Under the pieces are notes generated by a model. It saw only the letters and a program-made list of their open reading frames with translations, searched no databases and had not been told where the DNA came from. This document shows, in pieces, positions 29,352 through 38,306 of a stretch of DNA of 64,000 nt; position 1 is the first letter of the stretch, and each line of letters begins with the position of its first letter. The position numbers and the translations under genes are program-made. Location: assembly GCF_025376885.1 (NCBI RefSeq), contig NZ_JAHUBR010000001.1, positions 186,001-250,000 of the forward strand. The letters are read 5' to 3'. The stretch is from Pseudoruegeria sp. SHC-113 (lineage in GTDB: Bacteria > Pseudomonadota > Alphaproteobacteria > Rhodobacterales > Rhodobacteraceae).

Positions 29352-30368
29352 TCATGTGCTGCTCCTGAGTTTCAATGTGTAGCCCACATCCAGAACCGCG
29401 TGGTCGGACTCCGCCCCTTGCAGGCGGGCGAGCGTTTTGGTGGCGGCCTGTTCGCCGATGTCGCGGCCAAGGATCTGGACCGTTGTCATCGGCACCGGCA
29501 GCAGGGCGGAAAGGCTGAGATCACCGAACCCGGCGATGGCCACGTCTTGCGGCACGCTGATCCCATGCGACAGCGCCCAGAGCATCGCGCCCTGCGCCGG
29601 CAGTTCGGCAAGGAAGAATACAGCGTCCGGCTTGCGCGGGCGCGCCATGAGTGATTGCAGGATCGGCCCGCCGCTTTCGATGGTGGCGGGGTTTTCGAAC
29701 TCCACGATCGTGTCGCTGCGCACCTCGCGCCCGGCGGACTTCATGGCTTCCACAAAGCCGCGCGTCCGGTCCGCGGCCTGGTCATTGTTGATGGAAGAGC
29801 CGCCGACCATCACGATCTCCCGGTAGCCCTTGCCGATCAGATATTGCGTCATCTCCACGGCGGCGGCGTGGTTGTCGAAGCCCACGGCGGTGTCGATCAC
29901 GCCGTCGCGCTTGTTCCAGGCTTCCACCACGGGGCCGGGGAAACGTTCCAGCAGTTTGCGGGTGGCCTCGGTGTGGGAGAAGCCGGTGAGGATGATCCCG
30001 TCGGCCTGCCGCGCGATGAAGGTGCGAATCGCTTCTTCTTCCTTCTCGGGCGACCAGTTGCTCACCGCCAGAAGCATGCGCTGCCCGTGGGGCTCCAGCG
30101 TCTTGGAGACGCCTTCCGCGAAATCGGCAAACAGCGAGCTGGCGAGGATCGGCACGACGACGCCGATCATGTCGGAGCGCTGGGAGACGAGCGAGCGCGC
30201 GGCGAGGTTGGGGATATAGCCCAATTCGTCAATCGTGGCCTGAATCTTCGCGCGCGTGTCCGCGTGCACGGTTTCGGGCTGACGCAGGGCGCGTGACACG
30301 GTGATCAGCGAAAGCCCGGAGGCTTTCGAAACGTCTTTCAGGGTCACTTTTTTGCCAGGTCCAGACAC
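29352..30368 (-). CDS. LacI-family transcriptional regulator of locus A
   Basis: A 338-residue LacI protein. The helix-turn-helix and hinge (about 8-62) read VTLKDVSKASGLSLITVSRA, then the hinge helix NLAARSLVSQ. A periplasmic-binding-like effector domain follows. The start is a GTG at 30368 preceded by AAGGA. It heads the minus-strand operon, and 204 bp away the ABC operon starts on the plus strand. The gap contains two matching palindromic sites, so this protein very probably represses both operons until the locus sugar or a pathway intermediate binds. Confidence 0.93.
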   Translation of the reverse strand: MSGPGKKVTLKDVSKASGLSLITVSRALRQPETVHADTRAKIQATIDELGYIPNLAARSLVSQRSDMIGVVVPILASSLFADFAEGVSKTLEPHGQRMLLAVSNWSPEKEEEAIRTFIARQADGIILTGFSHTEATRKLLERFPGPVVEAWNKRDGVIDTAVGFDNHAAAVEMTQYLIGKGYREIVMVGGSSINNDQAADRTRGFVEAMKSAGREVRSDTIVEFENPATIESGGPILQSLMARPRKPDAVFFLAELPAQGAMLWALSHGISVPQDVAIAGFGDLSLSALLPVPMTTVQILGRDIGEQAATKTLARLQGAESDHAVLDVGYTLKLRSST

Positions 30369-30460
30369 GGCGAATTCCTTATTCTCAAATGCTCGTCAAA
30401 TCCCCGCAGGGGTTTTTGGAGCGTCGAGTATCCGGGCGAGAAAGCCAATCAGATTTTCGA

Positions 30461-30516
30461 TTGACATACGAGTATCATTGCCTCTAGGGTCCGTCAATAT
30501 CAAATGATACTCGTAT
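30461..30516. promoter_or_regulatory. Paired LacI operators and divergent promoters
   Basis: ATACGAGTATCATT (30466-30479) and its exact reverse complement AATGATACTCGTAT (30503-30516) flank a 23-bp spacer. Each has an ATAC-N2-GTAT palindrome typical of LacI-family operators, with centres 41 bp apart. TTGACA at 30461-30466 and, on the other strand, TTGACG at 30497-30492 are candidate -35 elements overlapping the sites. Confidence 0.8.
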
Positions 30517-30572
30517 ATCATGTGATCACAGGCGCCGCAGGAGGCGGTGCTAGCATCCGGGAGGAGGATACT

Positions 30573-31889
30573 ATGAAACATCAAATCAGCCGTCGCCGTT
30601 TCCTTGGCACCACGGCCGCCGCGGGTGCCTTGGCAACCGCACCGCTCTCCAGCGCCAAGGCCGCTTCGGGCGAGCTTTCGGTCTGGAAATTCGGCGGCAC
30701 GCCGAACGAGGTGGAGCAATGGGCCGGGCGCAACGATGCGTTCTCTGCCGCCCATTCCGACATCGACCTGAACTACTCCTATTTCAACGGCCAGATCCGC
30801 CGTCAGAAGATCCTCGCGGGCTTCCAGACGAAGCGCCTTGCCGATGTGATCATCGCCTTCGGGCAGGACATCCCGGAATTCGTCGGCTTCGACATGGTGC
30901 AGCCGCTGGACGACATCGCCGCCGACAAGATCCCCGGCTGGAAAGAGCGCATCGTGCCCGAGGTGATGGCCTCCGGCATGCACGAGGGTAAGCTCTACGG
31001 CCTGCCGACCTATGTGGACATGGCGAGCTTCCTTGCCGTGAACCTCGACGCGCTGGAAGAAGCCGGGTATGATCGCCCGCCGGCCACGTGGTCCGAGCTG
31101 CGCGAATACGCCAAGGCAATGACGAAGCCGGATCGCCCGGGCCTCGCCTTCCCTGCCACCACCGCGCCGGTGGACATCAACATCTTCGAAGGCATCGCCT
31201 ACGCCAATGGCGGGCGGATCTTCGACGAGGAAACCGGCCAGGTCACGCTCAACGATCCGGGCGTTGTAGATGCGCTGCAGCTCTATGTTGATCTGATCGC
31301 CGATGGCTCCACCCCGCCGGCCACCTCGCTCACCGAGACCTTCTTCCGCGACACCGCCCAGCTCTTCGGCCAAGGCCGCTCCGCCATGTGGATTGGCCTC
31401 TCGTGGCTCAACACGCCCTGGGGTGTGAACGAAGACGTGCGCTGGACCGGCGTGCCGATGCCGCGTCCGGATACGCCCTCGGGCAGCTTTGCACCGGTGA
31501 ACGCGATCATGGATCCGACCGCGATCCTGATGGTTTCTTCCCGTGCGAAGAACCCGGAAGCGGCTGTGGAATACCTCGATTTCTGGTCGCAGGACGAGCA
31601 GCTCGAGATCTGGGGTGGCCAGCCGGAAGTGGCAAGAATCCCCGCAGGCAAGGCCGCATGGGACAACGCCGAACTGGCGGAAGTCTGGCCGAACTGGGTC
31701 GAGGCCTACAACGCCGGCACGCTGTTCGAGGGTGCTGCTCCGATGCCGCGTTTCATCGGCGTCTCCGCCATCGAAAGCGCGCTTGGCACAGCCATTCAGG
31801 AAGCCGTGCTGGGGCAGAAAACCCCGCAACAGGCACTCGATGACGCAACCAAGGCCGCTCAGACGCAGATTGACCTGATCCGCGGCTGA
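30573..31889 (+). CDS. Family-1 sugar-binding protein of a carbohydrate ABC transporter (Tat-exported)
   Basis: A 438-residue extracellular solute-binding protein. The N-terminus KHQISRRRFLGTTAAAGALA is a twin-arginine signal peptide ending near SSAKAA. The mature protein has the family-1 (MalE/UgpB-like) fold pattern and ends with an amphipathic helix. The ATG at 30573 is preceded by a strong GGGAGGAGG ribosome site. It captures the locus A sugar in the periplasm and delivers it to the two permeases encoded next. It is the first gene of the LacI-controlled plus-strand operon, which continues without a clear terminator to 39145. Confidence 0.92.
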   Translation: MKHQISRRRFLGTTAAAGALATAPLSSAKAASGELSVWKFGGTPNEVEQWAGRNDAFSAAHSDIDLNYSYFNGQIRRQKILAGFQTKRLADVIIAFGQDIPEFVGFDMVQPLDDIAADKIPGWKERIVPEVMASGMHEGKLYGLPTYVDMASFLAVNLDALEEAGYDRPPATWSELREYAKAMTKPDRPGLAFPATTAPVDINIFEGIAYANGGRIFDEETGQVTLNDPGVVDALQLYVDLIADGSTPPATSLTETFFRDTAQLFGQGRSAMWIGLSWLNTPWGVNEDVRWTGVPMPRPDTPSGSFAPVNAIMDPTAILMVSSRAKNPEAAVEYLDFWSQDEQLEIWGGQPEVARIPAGKAAWDNAELAEVWPNWVEAYNAGTLFEGAAPMPRFIGVSAIESALGTAIQEAVLGQKTPQQALDDATKAAQTQIDLIRG

Positions 31890-31917
31890 TCCCCGGCAAG
31901 CAAAGGGCCCGAAGACA

Positions 31918-32799
31918 ATGCAGAATGACCGCCTCCTGGCGTATTTCATGATTTTGCCCGTGGTGGTCGCCGTTCTGGCGTTCGTCATCGGGCCCACCTA
32001 CAACGTGGCCACGCTCAGCCTGACGAAGATCGTCATGGGGCAGGAGCGTGGTTTCGGGACGCTGAGCAACTTCAGCGCCCTGACCTCTGATCCGGTCTTC
32101 TGGCTGGTGATGAAAAACACCGCCATCTGGATCCTCGGCGGCACGCTCCTGTGCGTCTGTGTCGGCCTTGGCGTCGGCACTTTCCTCGCCGTGGACAGCA
32201 AGATGACCTCGGTGCTGCGTGCGCTGATCCTGCTGCCTTGGGTGCTGCCCGATGTGGTGACGGCCATGGCGTGGAAATGGATGCTGCACGGGCAGGTGGG
32301 CATCATCGGGCAGACGCTCGAATCCACCGGCCTGACGGAAGAGGCGATTTCCTTCCTTGGCGATCCGGACCTCGTGATGTGGACGCTCGTCGTCGTGCTG
32401 ATCTGGCGCAAGATGCCGCTGGTGGCGCTGATCTTGTGCGCCGCGATCCGCTCGGTGCCGGACGATCAGATGGAAGCCGCGCGGATGGACGGGGCCACGG
32501 CCTTTGAGCGCTTCCGCTTCGTGGTGATCCCCAACATCGCCTTCTCGCTGACCGCCGTAACGGTGATCTCGATGATCTGGATCACCGCCGAATTTGCCCT
32601 GCCGTGGATCATGACGGGCGGTGGCCCGGCCAACGCCAGCCAGATCATGGCGACGTATATCTACCAGCAGAGTTTCGAATTCTTCAATTGGGGCGTGGCC
32701 TCGGCCATGTCGGTGATCAACCTCGTGATGCTCGCCTCCATCGTCGGTCTCTACCTCTACATCAACCGCCGCTCCTGGGCCTCGGAGGCTTCCGAATGA
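31918..32799 (+). CDS. Sugar ABC transporter permease (UgpA/MalF-type)
   Basis: A 293-residue inner-membrane protein with six predicted helices. The ATPase-contact (EAA) loop reads EAARMDGATAFERFRFVVIPN in the region of residues 185-205. It pairs with the permease encoded immediately after (ATGA overlap at 32796) to form the channel for the locus A sugar. Family members of this type carry mono- and oligosaccharides or glycerol-3-phosphate. Substrate specificity lies mainly in the binding protein. Confidence 0.93.
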   Translation: MQNDRLLAYFMILPVVVAVLAFVIGPTYNVATLSLTKIVMGQERGFGTLSNFSALTSDPVFWLVMKNTAIWILGGTLLCVCVGLGVGTFLAVDSKMTSVLRALILLPWVLPDVVTAMAWKWMLHGQVGIIGQTLESTGLTEEAISFLGDPDLVMWTLVVVLIWRKMPLVALILCAAIRSVPDDQMEAARMDGATAFERFRFVVIPNIAFSLTAVTVISMIWITAEFALPWIMTGGGPANASQIMATYIYQQSFEFFNWGVASAMSVINLVMLASIVGLYLYINRRSWASEASE

Positions 32800-33653
32800 A
32801 CGAATCTCCCCGCACCCTCTACTGGCTCGGCCTGAGCTGCGTCGGCCTGATCATCGCGATCTACATCCTGTTCCCGGTGTTCTGGCTGTTCCTCGCCTCG
32901 TTCAAAACGCAGGCCGAACTGGCGCAGCTGCCGATTTCCTTCTGGCCGGAAGCGCCCTCGCTCGAAGCCTACAAGGCGCTGTTCTCCCCGACGCACCAGA
33001 AGGGGCAGCTGCTGGACTGGCCGCGCCTGATCGGCAACAGCTTCTTCATCGCGATCACCTCGACGATCCTCGTTGTCTTCTTCGGCACGCTCGCAGGCTA
33101 CGCTTTTGCCCGGCTCAGCTTTCCGGGGCGCGATCTGATCCTTGGCGGCCTTCTGATCAGCCGGATGTTTCAGGGCGCAGCCCTTCTGCTGCCGACCTAT
33201 CGCCTGATGAGCATGATCGGCCTGCAGGACAACCCGATCGGCCTCGTGCTGCTCTACTCCGCCTTCGGTCTGCCCTTCGCGACGTGGATCATCGCCTCGT
33301 CCTTGCGCGAAATCCCACGCGAGCTGGAGGAAAGCGCGATGATGGATGGCGCGAGCCGTATCCAGAGCATGGTTATGGTGGTGTTGCCGCTGGCCACGCC
33401 CGCGCTGATCACCGCTGCCATGTGGCATTTCGTGGGCGCGTGGTCGGAGTTTGCCTTCGCCTCGATCCTGCTTGAATCCAACGAAAACAAGACGGTGACA
33501 ATCGGGCTGGCGAGCTTCGTGGAGCTGTTCACGCTGGAGTTCCAGTTCGTCGGTGCTGCCGCTACCATCGTGGCTCTGCCGATCATGCTCGTCTTCTTCT
33601 TCGGGCAGCGCTACTTCACGCGCGGCCTGCTGGCCGGGGCCGTGAAAGGATGA
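32796..33653 (+). CDS. Sugar ABC transporter permease (UgpE/MalG-type)
   Basis: A 285-residue permease starting at the ATGA overlap with the upstream permease. It has six membrane helices and the MalG-type EAA loop, visible as LEESAMMDGASRIQSMVMVV. An open frame extends upstream but overlaps the first permease and is not supported. It forms the second half of the heterodimeric channel. The following dehydratase gene also starts with an ATGA overlap, so transport and catabolism genes are translated together. Confidence 0.93.
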   Translation: MNESPRTLYWLGLSCVGLIIAIYILFPVFWLFLASFKTQAELAQLPISFWPEAPSLEAYKALFSPTHQKGQLLDWPRLIGNSFFIAITSTILVVFFGTLAGYAFARLSFPGRDLILGGLLISRMFQGAALLLPTYRLMSMIGLQDNPIGLVLLYSAFGLPFATWIIASSLREIPRELEESAMMDGASRIQSMVMVVLPLATPALITAAMWHFVGAWSEFAFASILLESNENKTVTIGLASFVELFTLEFQFVGAAATIVALPIMLVFFFGQRYFTRGLLAGAVKG

Positions 33654-34801
33654 AGATCCGTGCGATCTCTGCGCGGGCGGTGGATTGCGGCTTCCAGAAG
33701 CAGGCACTCCAGACCACCCGCGTGGCCTCGCCCATGTCGCGGTTCCCCCGGTTTGCCGAGGCCCGTGCCAGCTGGATGTGGCCCTCGAAGAAGACCTTCG
33801 TGCGCGTGGAGGCCGACAACGGCTTCGTCGGCTGGGGCTGCACCAATGGCGGCGAGATCACGGAGATGATCGTCAATAGCCACCTTGCCCGCCTGTTTGA
33901 GGGCGAGGCAGCGGACGCAGCGCAGATCCATGCGCAGGCCACGGCCTCGCTGCTGCCCAACGATCGCTCCGGCTTCGCGATGATGGCCGTGGCCGCGCTC
34001 GACATCGCGCTCTGGGATCTGCAGGCCAAGGCGCAAGGCAAGGCGCTGGTGGATTTGTTGGGCGGCTCCGAGCTAGAGACCTTGCCCGTCTACATGACAA
34101 CCGGCCGCCCGGAGGCCTTCGCGGGTGGCGGCTGGCAGGGGCTGAAGGCGGCCGCGCCCTATGGGCCGGAGTCCGGCGATGAGGGCTTGGCGGAAAACGT
34201 CGCCCTGATGCGCCGCTTTGCCGAGGCAGCGGGCCCGGACCAACCGATCATGATCGATGCTTTCCTGTCGTGGGATGCCGACTACACCCTGCGCTTTGCC
34301 GAGGCCTGCAAGGATCTGCCGCTGGCGTGGATCGAAGATCCGATCCCGCCGCAGGATGTGGAGGGCCTCAGGAAAATCCGCCGCGAGATGGACCCGGGGA
34401 TCGCGCTGGCGCTGGGCAACTTCGCCTTCTCCTACGCCGATGCCGCCGATCTTCTGCGCAGCGGCACCGTGGGCGTGCTGCAGCCCGACATCGCATGGGC
34501 CGGGGGCATCACCGAAACGCTGCGCATCCTCGCGCTGGCGGAGGCCGTCGACACGGAAGTGATCCTGCACAACAGCTGCGAGCAGCCCTGGGCGCTGGCC
34601 ATGGCCGCCGCCTGCCAAAGCAAAGCGCGGGTGGAATGCGTGGACCGGGGCGAAAGCTCTCCGCTCTACAGCCTCCTCGCCCCGCGCGCCGACATCGCGA
34701 ACGGCCAGGTGGCCGTTCCCCGCCAGATCAGCGGCTTTGCGCCGCCGCACTTCGTATCGGCCGCCTTCGAGGCCGCCCCAGAACCATCCAAGGGAGGGTG
34801 A
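33650..34801 (+). CDS. Enolase-superfamily sugar-acid dehydratase (L-rhamnonate-dehydratase-like)
   Basis: A 383-residue mandelate racemase/muconate lactonizing enzyme family protein. The barrel contains metal-ligand segments MIDAFLSWD, LAWIEDPIPPQDVEGL and GNFAF. A candidate catalytic His sits in EVILHNSCEQPWA. The region VGVLQPDIAWAGGITETL resembles L-rhamnonate dehydratase (RhmD) by eye. Such enzymes convert aldonates to 2-keto-3-deoxyaldonates. It overlaps the permease by ATGA. A rhamnose-type mutarotase downstream supports a 6-deoxyhexose or similar substrate. The third metal ligand appears as Asn (GNF) instead of Glu, which needs alignment. Confidence 0.82.
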   Translation: MKIRAISARAVDCGFQKQALQTTRVASPMSRFPRFAEARASWMWPSKKTFVRVEADNGFVGWGCTNGGEITEMIVNSHLARLFEGEAADAAQIHAQATASLLPNDRSGFAMMAVAALDIALWDLQAKAQGKALVDLLGGSELETLPVYMTTGRPEAFAGGGWQGLKAAAPYGPESGDEGLAENVALMRRFAEAAGPDQPIMIDAFLSWDADYTLRFAEACKDLPLAWIEDPIPPQDVEGLRKIRREMDPGIALALGNFAFSYADAADLLRSGTVGVLQPDIAWAGGITETLRILALAEAVDTEVILHNSCEQPWALAMAAACQSKARVECVDRGESSPLYSLLAPRADIANGQVAVPRQISGFAPPHFVSAAFEAAPEPSKGG

Positions 34802-34805
34802 TCCG

Positions 34806-35873
34806 ATGGGATCCGTTGCACTCAGAAACATCCGCAAATCCTACGGCGCCGTCGAGGTGCTGCACGGGATCGACCTCGACATCAAGGACGGTGAATTCAC
34901 CGTGCTCGTCGGCCCCTCCGGCTGCGGGAAATCCACCCTCCTGCGCTCCATCGCCGGGCTGGAAACCATTTCGGATGGCGAGATCGCGCTGGATGGCGCG
35001 GTGATCAACCGCCTGCAGCCGAAAGAACGCAACATCGCCATGGTGTTCCAGAACTACGCGCTCTACCCGCATATGAGCGTGGCGAAGAATATGGCGTTTT
35101 CGCTGCGTCTGGCGAAGGAGCCACAGGCCGAGATCGACCGCAAGGTGCAGGCCGCCGCCGAGATCCTCGATCTCGCGCCGCTCTTGGATCGCTACCCGCG
35201 TCAGCTCTCCGGCGGCCAACGCCAGCGCGTCGCCATGGGCCGCGCCATCGTGCGGGATCCGGAAGTCTTCCTGTTCGACGAGCCGCTCTCCAACCTCGAC
35301 GCCAAGCTGCGGGTGCAGATGCGCGCCGAGATCAAGGAGCTGCACCAGCGCCTGAAAACCACCACGATCTACGTGACCCACGATCAGATCGAAGCCATGA
35401 CGATGGCCGACAAGATCGTCGTCATGCGCGGCGGCCACGTGGAGCAGATCGGCTCCCCGCTGGAGCTTTACGACCGCCCCGCAAGCGTCTTCGTGGCCGG
35501 GTTCATCGGCTCCCCCGCCATGAATTTCCTGCCCGCGAAAGCCGCAGGCGCCGCGCTGCACACAGCCTCGGGCACGCCGTTGGGCGAAAGCCCCGTGGCG
35601 CTGGAGACCGGGCGCGAGGTGATCGCTGGTGTCCGTCCCGAGGATCTGCGCCTTGCCGATGCGGGCCTGCCCGCGAAGGTCGTTGTGGTGGAGCCCACGG
35701 GCGCGGAAACCCAGCTGATCCTGCGCAGCGCCGACGGGGCCATCGTGCTCACCACGCGTGATCGCGTCACGGCCGCGCCGGGCGATACGGTCCACCTGCA
35801 GATCGAGCCGGGCAAGCTGCATGTGTTTGACGCCCAGACCGAGGCCGCGATCCGTCCCGAAAGCCAAGCGTAA
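34806..35873 (+). CDS. Sugar ABC transporter ATPase (UgpC/MalK-type)
   Basis: A 355-residue ABC ATPase. Walker A is GPSGCGKST, the signature is [15 protein letters not shown] and Walker B is VFLFDEPLSNLD. A C-terminal TOBE-type regulatory domain (about 240-355) follows, as in MalK and UgpC. The ATG at 34806 follows GGGAGG, 4 bp after the dehydratase stop. It powers the importer formed with the permeases at 31918-33653. The dehydratase gene inserted between permeases and ATPase is unusual but keeps the reading direction and tight spacing. Confidence 0.94.
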   Translation: MGSVALRNIRKSYGAVEVLHGIDLDIKDGEFTVLVGPSGCGKSTLLRSIAGLETISDGEIALDGAVINRLQPKERNIAMVFQNYALYPHMSVAKNMAFSLRLAKEPQAEIDRKVQAAAEILDLAPLLDRYPRQLSGGQRQRVAMGRAIVRDPEVFLFDEPLSNLDAKLRVQMRAEIKELHQRLKTTTIYVTHDQIEAMTMADKIVVMRGGHVEQIGSPLELYDRPASVFVAGFIGSPAMNFLPAKAAGAALHTASGTPLGESPVALETGREVIAGVRPEDLRLADAGLPAKVVVVEPTGAETQLILRSADGAIVLTTRDRVTAAPGDTVHLQIEPGKLHVFDAQTEAAIRPESQA

Positions 35874-37036
35874 TGAAGATCAGCGACGTCAAAGTCATCC
35901 GGTTCCGCACCCATGCGGACCGCTGGGACATCGGCCACGCGCGTTTGAAGAAGAACGCGAAGGTGATCCAGACGGTGACCTGCATCGAAACCGATGAAGG
36001 GCTCACGGGCTACTTCTTCGGCGGCGGCAAACATGGCGATCAGGATGGCATGACGCCGGACGAGCAGCGCCTGATCGAGGGGCAGGTGCGCTCCATGATC
36101 CTTGGGGCCGATCCCTTCGACCGGGAGCTGATCTGGAAATGGATGTGGGTGCGCAACATCCCCGAAGTGGCCCAAAGCGTGATCGATTGCGCGCTCTGGG
36201 ATCTGGCCGCGCGCCACGCTGGCCTGCCGGTGTACAAGTTGATGGGTGGCGCGCGCGACAAGGTCCCGGCCTACGCCTCAACCTATCCCAACATCGGCCA
36301 GCCCGAGGTCTATGCCGAGCACGCGCTGGCCTGCAAAGCGGAAGGCTATCAGGCCTACAAGATCCACCCGCATTACTTCTGGAACCCGGACACCGGCCTG
36401 CCCACCAATGGCCGCCCCTCCAACATCCGCGCCGACATCGAGACGATCAACCTCGTGCGCGAGGCCGTAGGGCCGGACATGGTGCTGATGTATGACGTCT
36501 GGGGCACCTACCACACCTTTGAAGAGACGGTGAAAGTCGGCCGTGAGCTGGAGCGGCTGGATTTCTACTGGTACGAGCATCCGATGCCCGAATACCGCGT
36601 CGAGACCTACCGCCGCCTCTGCCGGGAGCTCTCGATCCCGATCCTCGCCCCCGAGATCGCGGCTGGCGGTGTCTTCACCCGCGCCGAATGGATCCTGCAG
36701 GGTGCCTCCGACATGAGCCGGATGGACATCCGCCGCGGCGGCATCACCGGCTGCCGCAAGACGGCCATCGTCTGCGAGGCCTATGGCCAGCGCTGCGAGG
36801 TGCATATGGCGGGCTGGGGCAATCTGCAGGTCATGGGGGCAACCCACGAGGACACCAGCGAGTGGTACGAGAAGGGCCTGCTGGCCCCGGGCGTCGATTA
36901 CGACGCGCCGCACCCCTACCTGAAGCGCAACTGCGATCCGATGGATGCGGAGGGCTACGTGGCCCTGCCGCAGGTGCCGGGCATGGGCTACGAGCCGATC
37001 TGGGACTACATCGAAGACAACAGGGTGGCGGCATGA
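35873..37036 (+). CDS. Second enolase-superfamily dehydratase of locus A
   Basis: A 387-residue mandelate-racemase-family protein. The start shares a base with the ATPase stop (TAATG). A Lys segment YKIHPHYFW lies at the end of the second barrel strand. Metal ligands are in LMYDVWGTY, YWYEHPMPEY and APEIAAGG, and a catalytic His in CEVHMAGWGN. It differs clearly from the first dehydratase in these motifs, so it probably acts on another epimer, another sugar acid, or as a racemase. The substrate cannot be named from sequence. Confidence 0.85.
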   Translation: MKISDVKVIRFRTHADRWDIGHARLKKNAKVIQTVTCIETDEGLTGYFFGGGKHGDQDGMTPDEQRLIEGQVRSMILGADPFDRELIWKWMWVRNIPEVAQSVIDCALWDLAARHAGLPVYKLMGGARDKVPAYASTYPNIGQPEVYAEHALACKAEGYQAYKIHPHYFWNPDTGLPTNGRPSNIRADIETINLVREAVGPDMVLMYDVWGTYHTFEETVKVGRELERLDFYWYEHPMPEYRVETYRRLCRELSIPILAPEIAAGGVFTRAEWILQGASDMSRMDIRRGGITGCRKTAIVCEAYGQRCEVHMAGWGNLQVMGATHEDTSEWYEKGLLAPGVDYDAPHPYLKRNCDPMDAEGYVALPQVPGMGYEPIWDYIEDNRVAA

Positions 37037-37365
37037 GCGCGTTTCGCCGGGCCTGGACGATGCGCCTGAAGGAAGGCGCGGAAAGCCGCTACGACGCCGC
37101 CCATGCCGCCGTCTGGCCGGAGCTTCTGGCGCAGATGCGCGCCAGCGGGATCGAGCGGTTCCACCTCTTCCGCGACGGCACCACCGTCTTTGCCTTTCAG
37201 GAGCGGCAGGCCCCTTTCCCAAGCCACGACACCAGCCCCGCCCCCGTCACGCTGAAGTGGTGGCGCGAGATGGAAGCCCTGATGGAGACCGACGCCGAGG
37301 GCCGCCCCATTCACAACGTGCTGACCGAAGTGTTCGCCCTGCCAGAGATGGAGATAAAACCATGA
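37033..37365 (+). CDS. L-rhamnose/L-fucose mutarotase-family protein
   Basis: A 110-residue member of the RhaM family (PF05336 type). It has the motifs TMRLKEGAESRYDAAHAAVW (containing the active-site His), FHLFRDGTTVFAFQ and TLKWWREMEALM. Such enzymes interconvert the alpha and beta anomers of L-rhamnose or L-fucose, feeding the dehydrogenase. It overlaps by ATGA with both the preceding and following genes. Its presence is the strongest single clue that locus A handles an L-6-deoxyhexose or a stereochemically related sugar. Confidence 0.88.
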   Translation: MSAFRRAWTMRLKEGAESRYDAAHAAVWPELLAQMRASGIERFHLFRDGTTVFAFQERQAPFPSHDTSPAPVTLKWWREMEALMETDAEGRPIHNVLTEVFALPEMEIKP

Positions 37366-38306
37366 CCGCCGCCCCTAATGGCCAGAACAAAGGGCTGACA
37401 AAGGGTCTAACTGGGATCGTCCCGATCCTTCTCACGCCCTTCAACGACGATGGCAGCATCGACTACGGCAGCCTGCGCTGCGAGGTGGATGCGATGGTCC
37501 GCGCCGGGGTGCATGGGATCGGTATCGCCATCGGCAGCGAGATCTTCAAGCTCACCCGCGAAGAGCGCCGCGAGATGCTGCGCGCCGTGGCGGATCAGAT
37601 CGAGGGGCGGATGCCCCTGATCATGAATGTCTCGGCCCCCGGCACCGATGTCGCCGTGCAACTGGCCGAGGAGGCCGCGCGCGCCGGGGCCACGCGGCTG
37701 ATGATCTGGCCGCCGGATTTCTTTGCGACCGGCCCGGACGCGGTGATCCAGCATCTGGACCGCATCGCCACGGCAACCAACCTGCCCATCGTCCTGCAGG
37801 ACGTGCCGCAGGCCCCGATCTCGCCCGCGCTCGCGCTGCGCATCGTCGAGGCCGTGCCGCTCGTGGACACGATCAAGGTGGAAACCCAGCCAACCGTTTC
37901 GCAGGTCAACGCGATGGTCGCGGCGGTGGGCGACAGGCTCGCCATTCTGGGCGGGGCTGGCGGTGGCACGCTGGTGGAGGAATTCCGCCGGGGCGCACGC
38001 GGCACCATGCCCTTCGCCAGCCAGGCGGATGATTTCATGGCCGTCTGGCGGCTTCTCGAAGCGGGCGATGAGGCCGCGGCCTTCAGCCATCTGGAAAGCC
38101 GGATCCTGCCTGTCAGCCGCCTCGGCTTCCAGTCGGCGGATCTCTTTTACCACATCCACAAGGCGCTGCTCACGCGCGCCAAGATCTTCAAGGCGCCCCA
38201 TGTGCGCCCGCCCACCGTCGCCCCCGACGCGCAGACGCGCGTCGAGATCGCGGCCATGGTGGACCGCATGGTGCCCGGCAAACAGAAACAGAAGGAATTG
38301 ACATGA
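37362..38306 (+). CDS. DapA-family aldolase/dehydratase (2-keto-3-deoxy sugar-acid type), non-canonical
   Basis: A 314-residue DHDPS/NAL superfamily TIM barrel. The Schiff-base lysine is likely K172 (VDTIKVETQP). The usual GTTGE binding loop reads IAIGSEIFKLT, and the usual catalytic Tyr in YNVP-like contexts is replaced by Gln in LQDVPQ. It probably forms a Schiff base with a 2-keto acid but may follow a dehydratase or altered aldolase mechanism. In this pathway it would cleave or dehydrate a 2-keto-3-deoxyaldonate. ATGA overlaps link it to the mutarotase and to the FAH-family gene. Confidence 0.85.
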   Translation: MTAAPNGQNKGLTKGLTGIVPILLTPFNDDGSIDYGSLRCEVDAMVRAGVHGIGIAIGSEIFKLTREERREMLRAVADQIEGRMPLIMNVSAPGTDVAVQLAEEAARAGATRLMIWPPDFFATGPDAVIQHLDRIATATNLPIVLQDVPQAPISPALALRIVEAVPLVDTIKVETQPTVSQVNAMVAAVGDRLAILGGAGGGTLVEEFRRGARGTMPFASQADDFMAVWRLLEAGDEAAAFSHLESRILPVSRLGFQSADLFYHIHKALLTRAKIFKAPHVRPPTVAPDAQTRVEIAAMVDRMVPGKQKQKELT

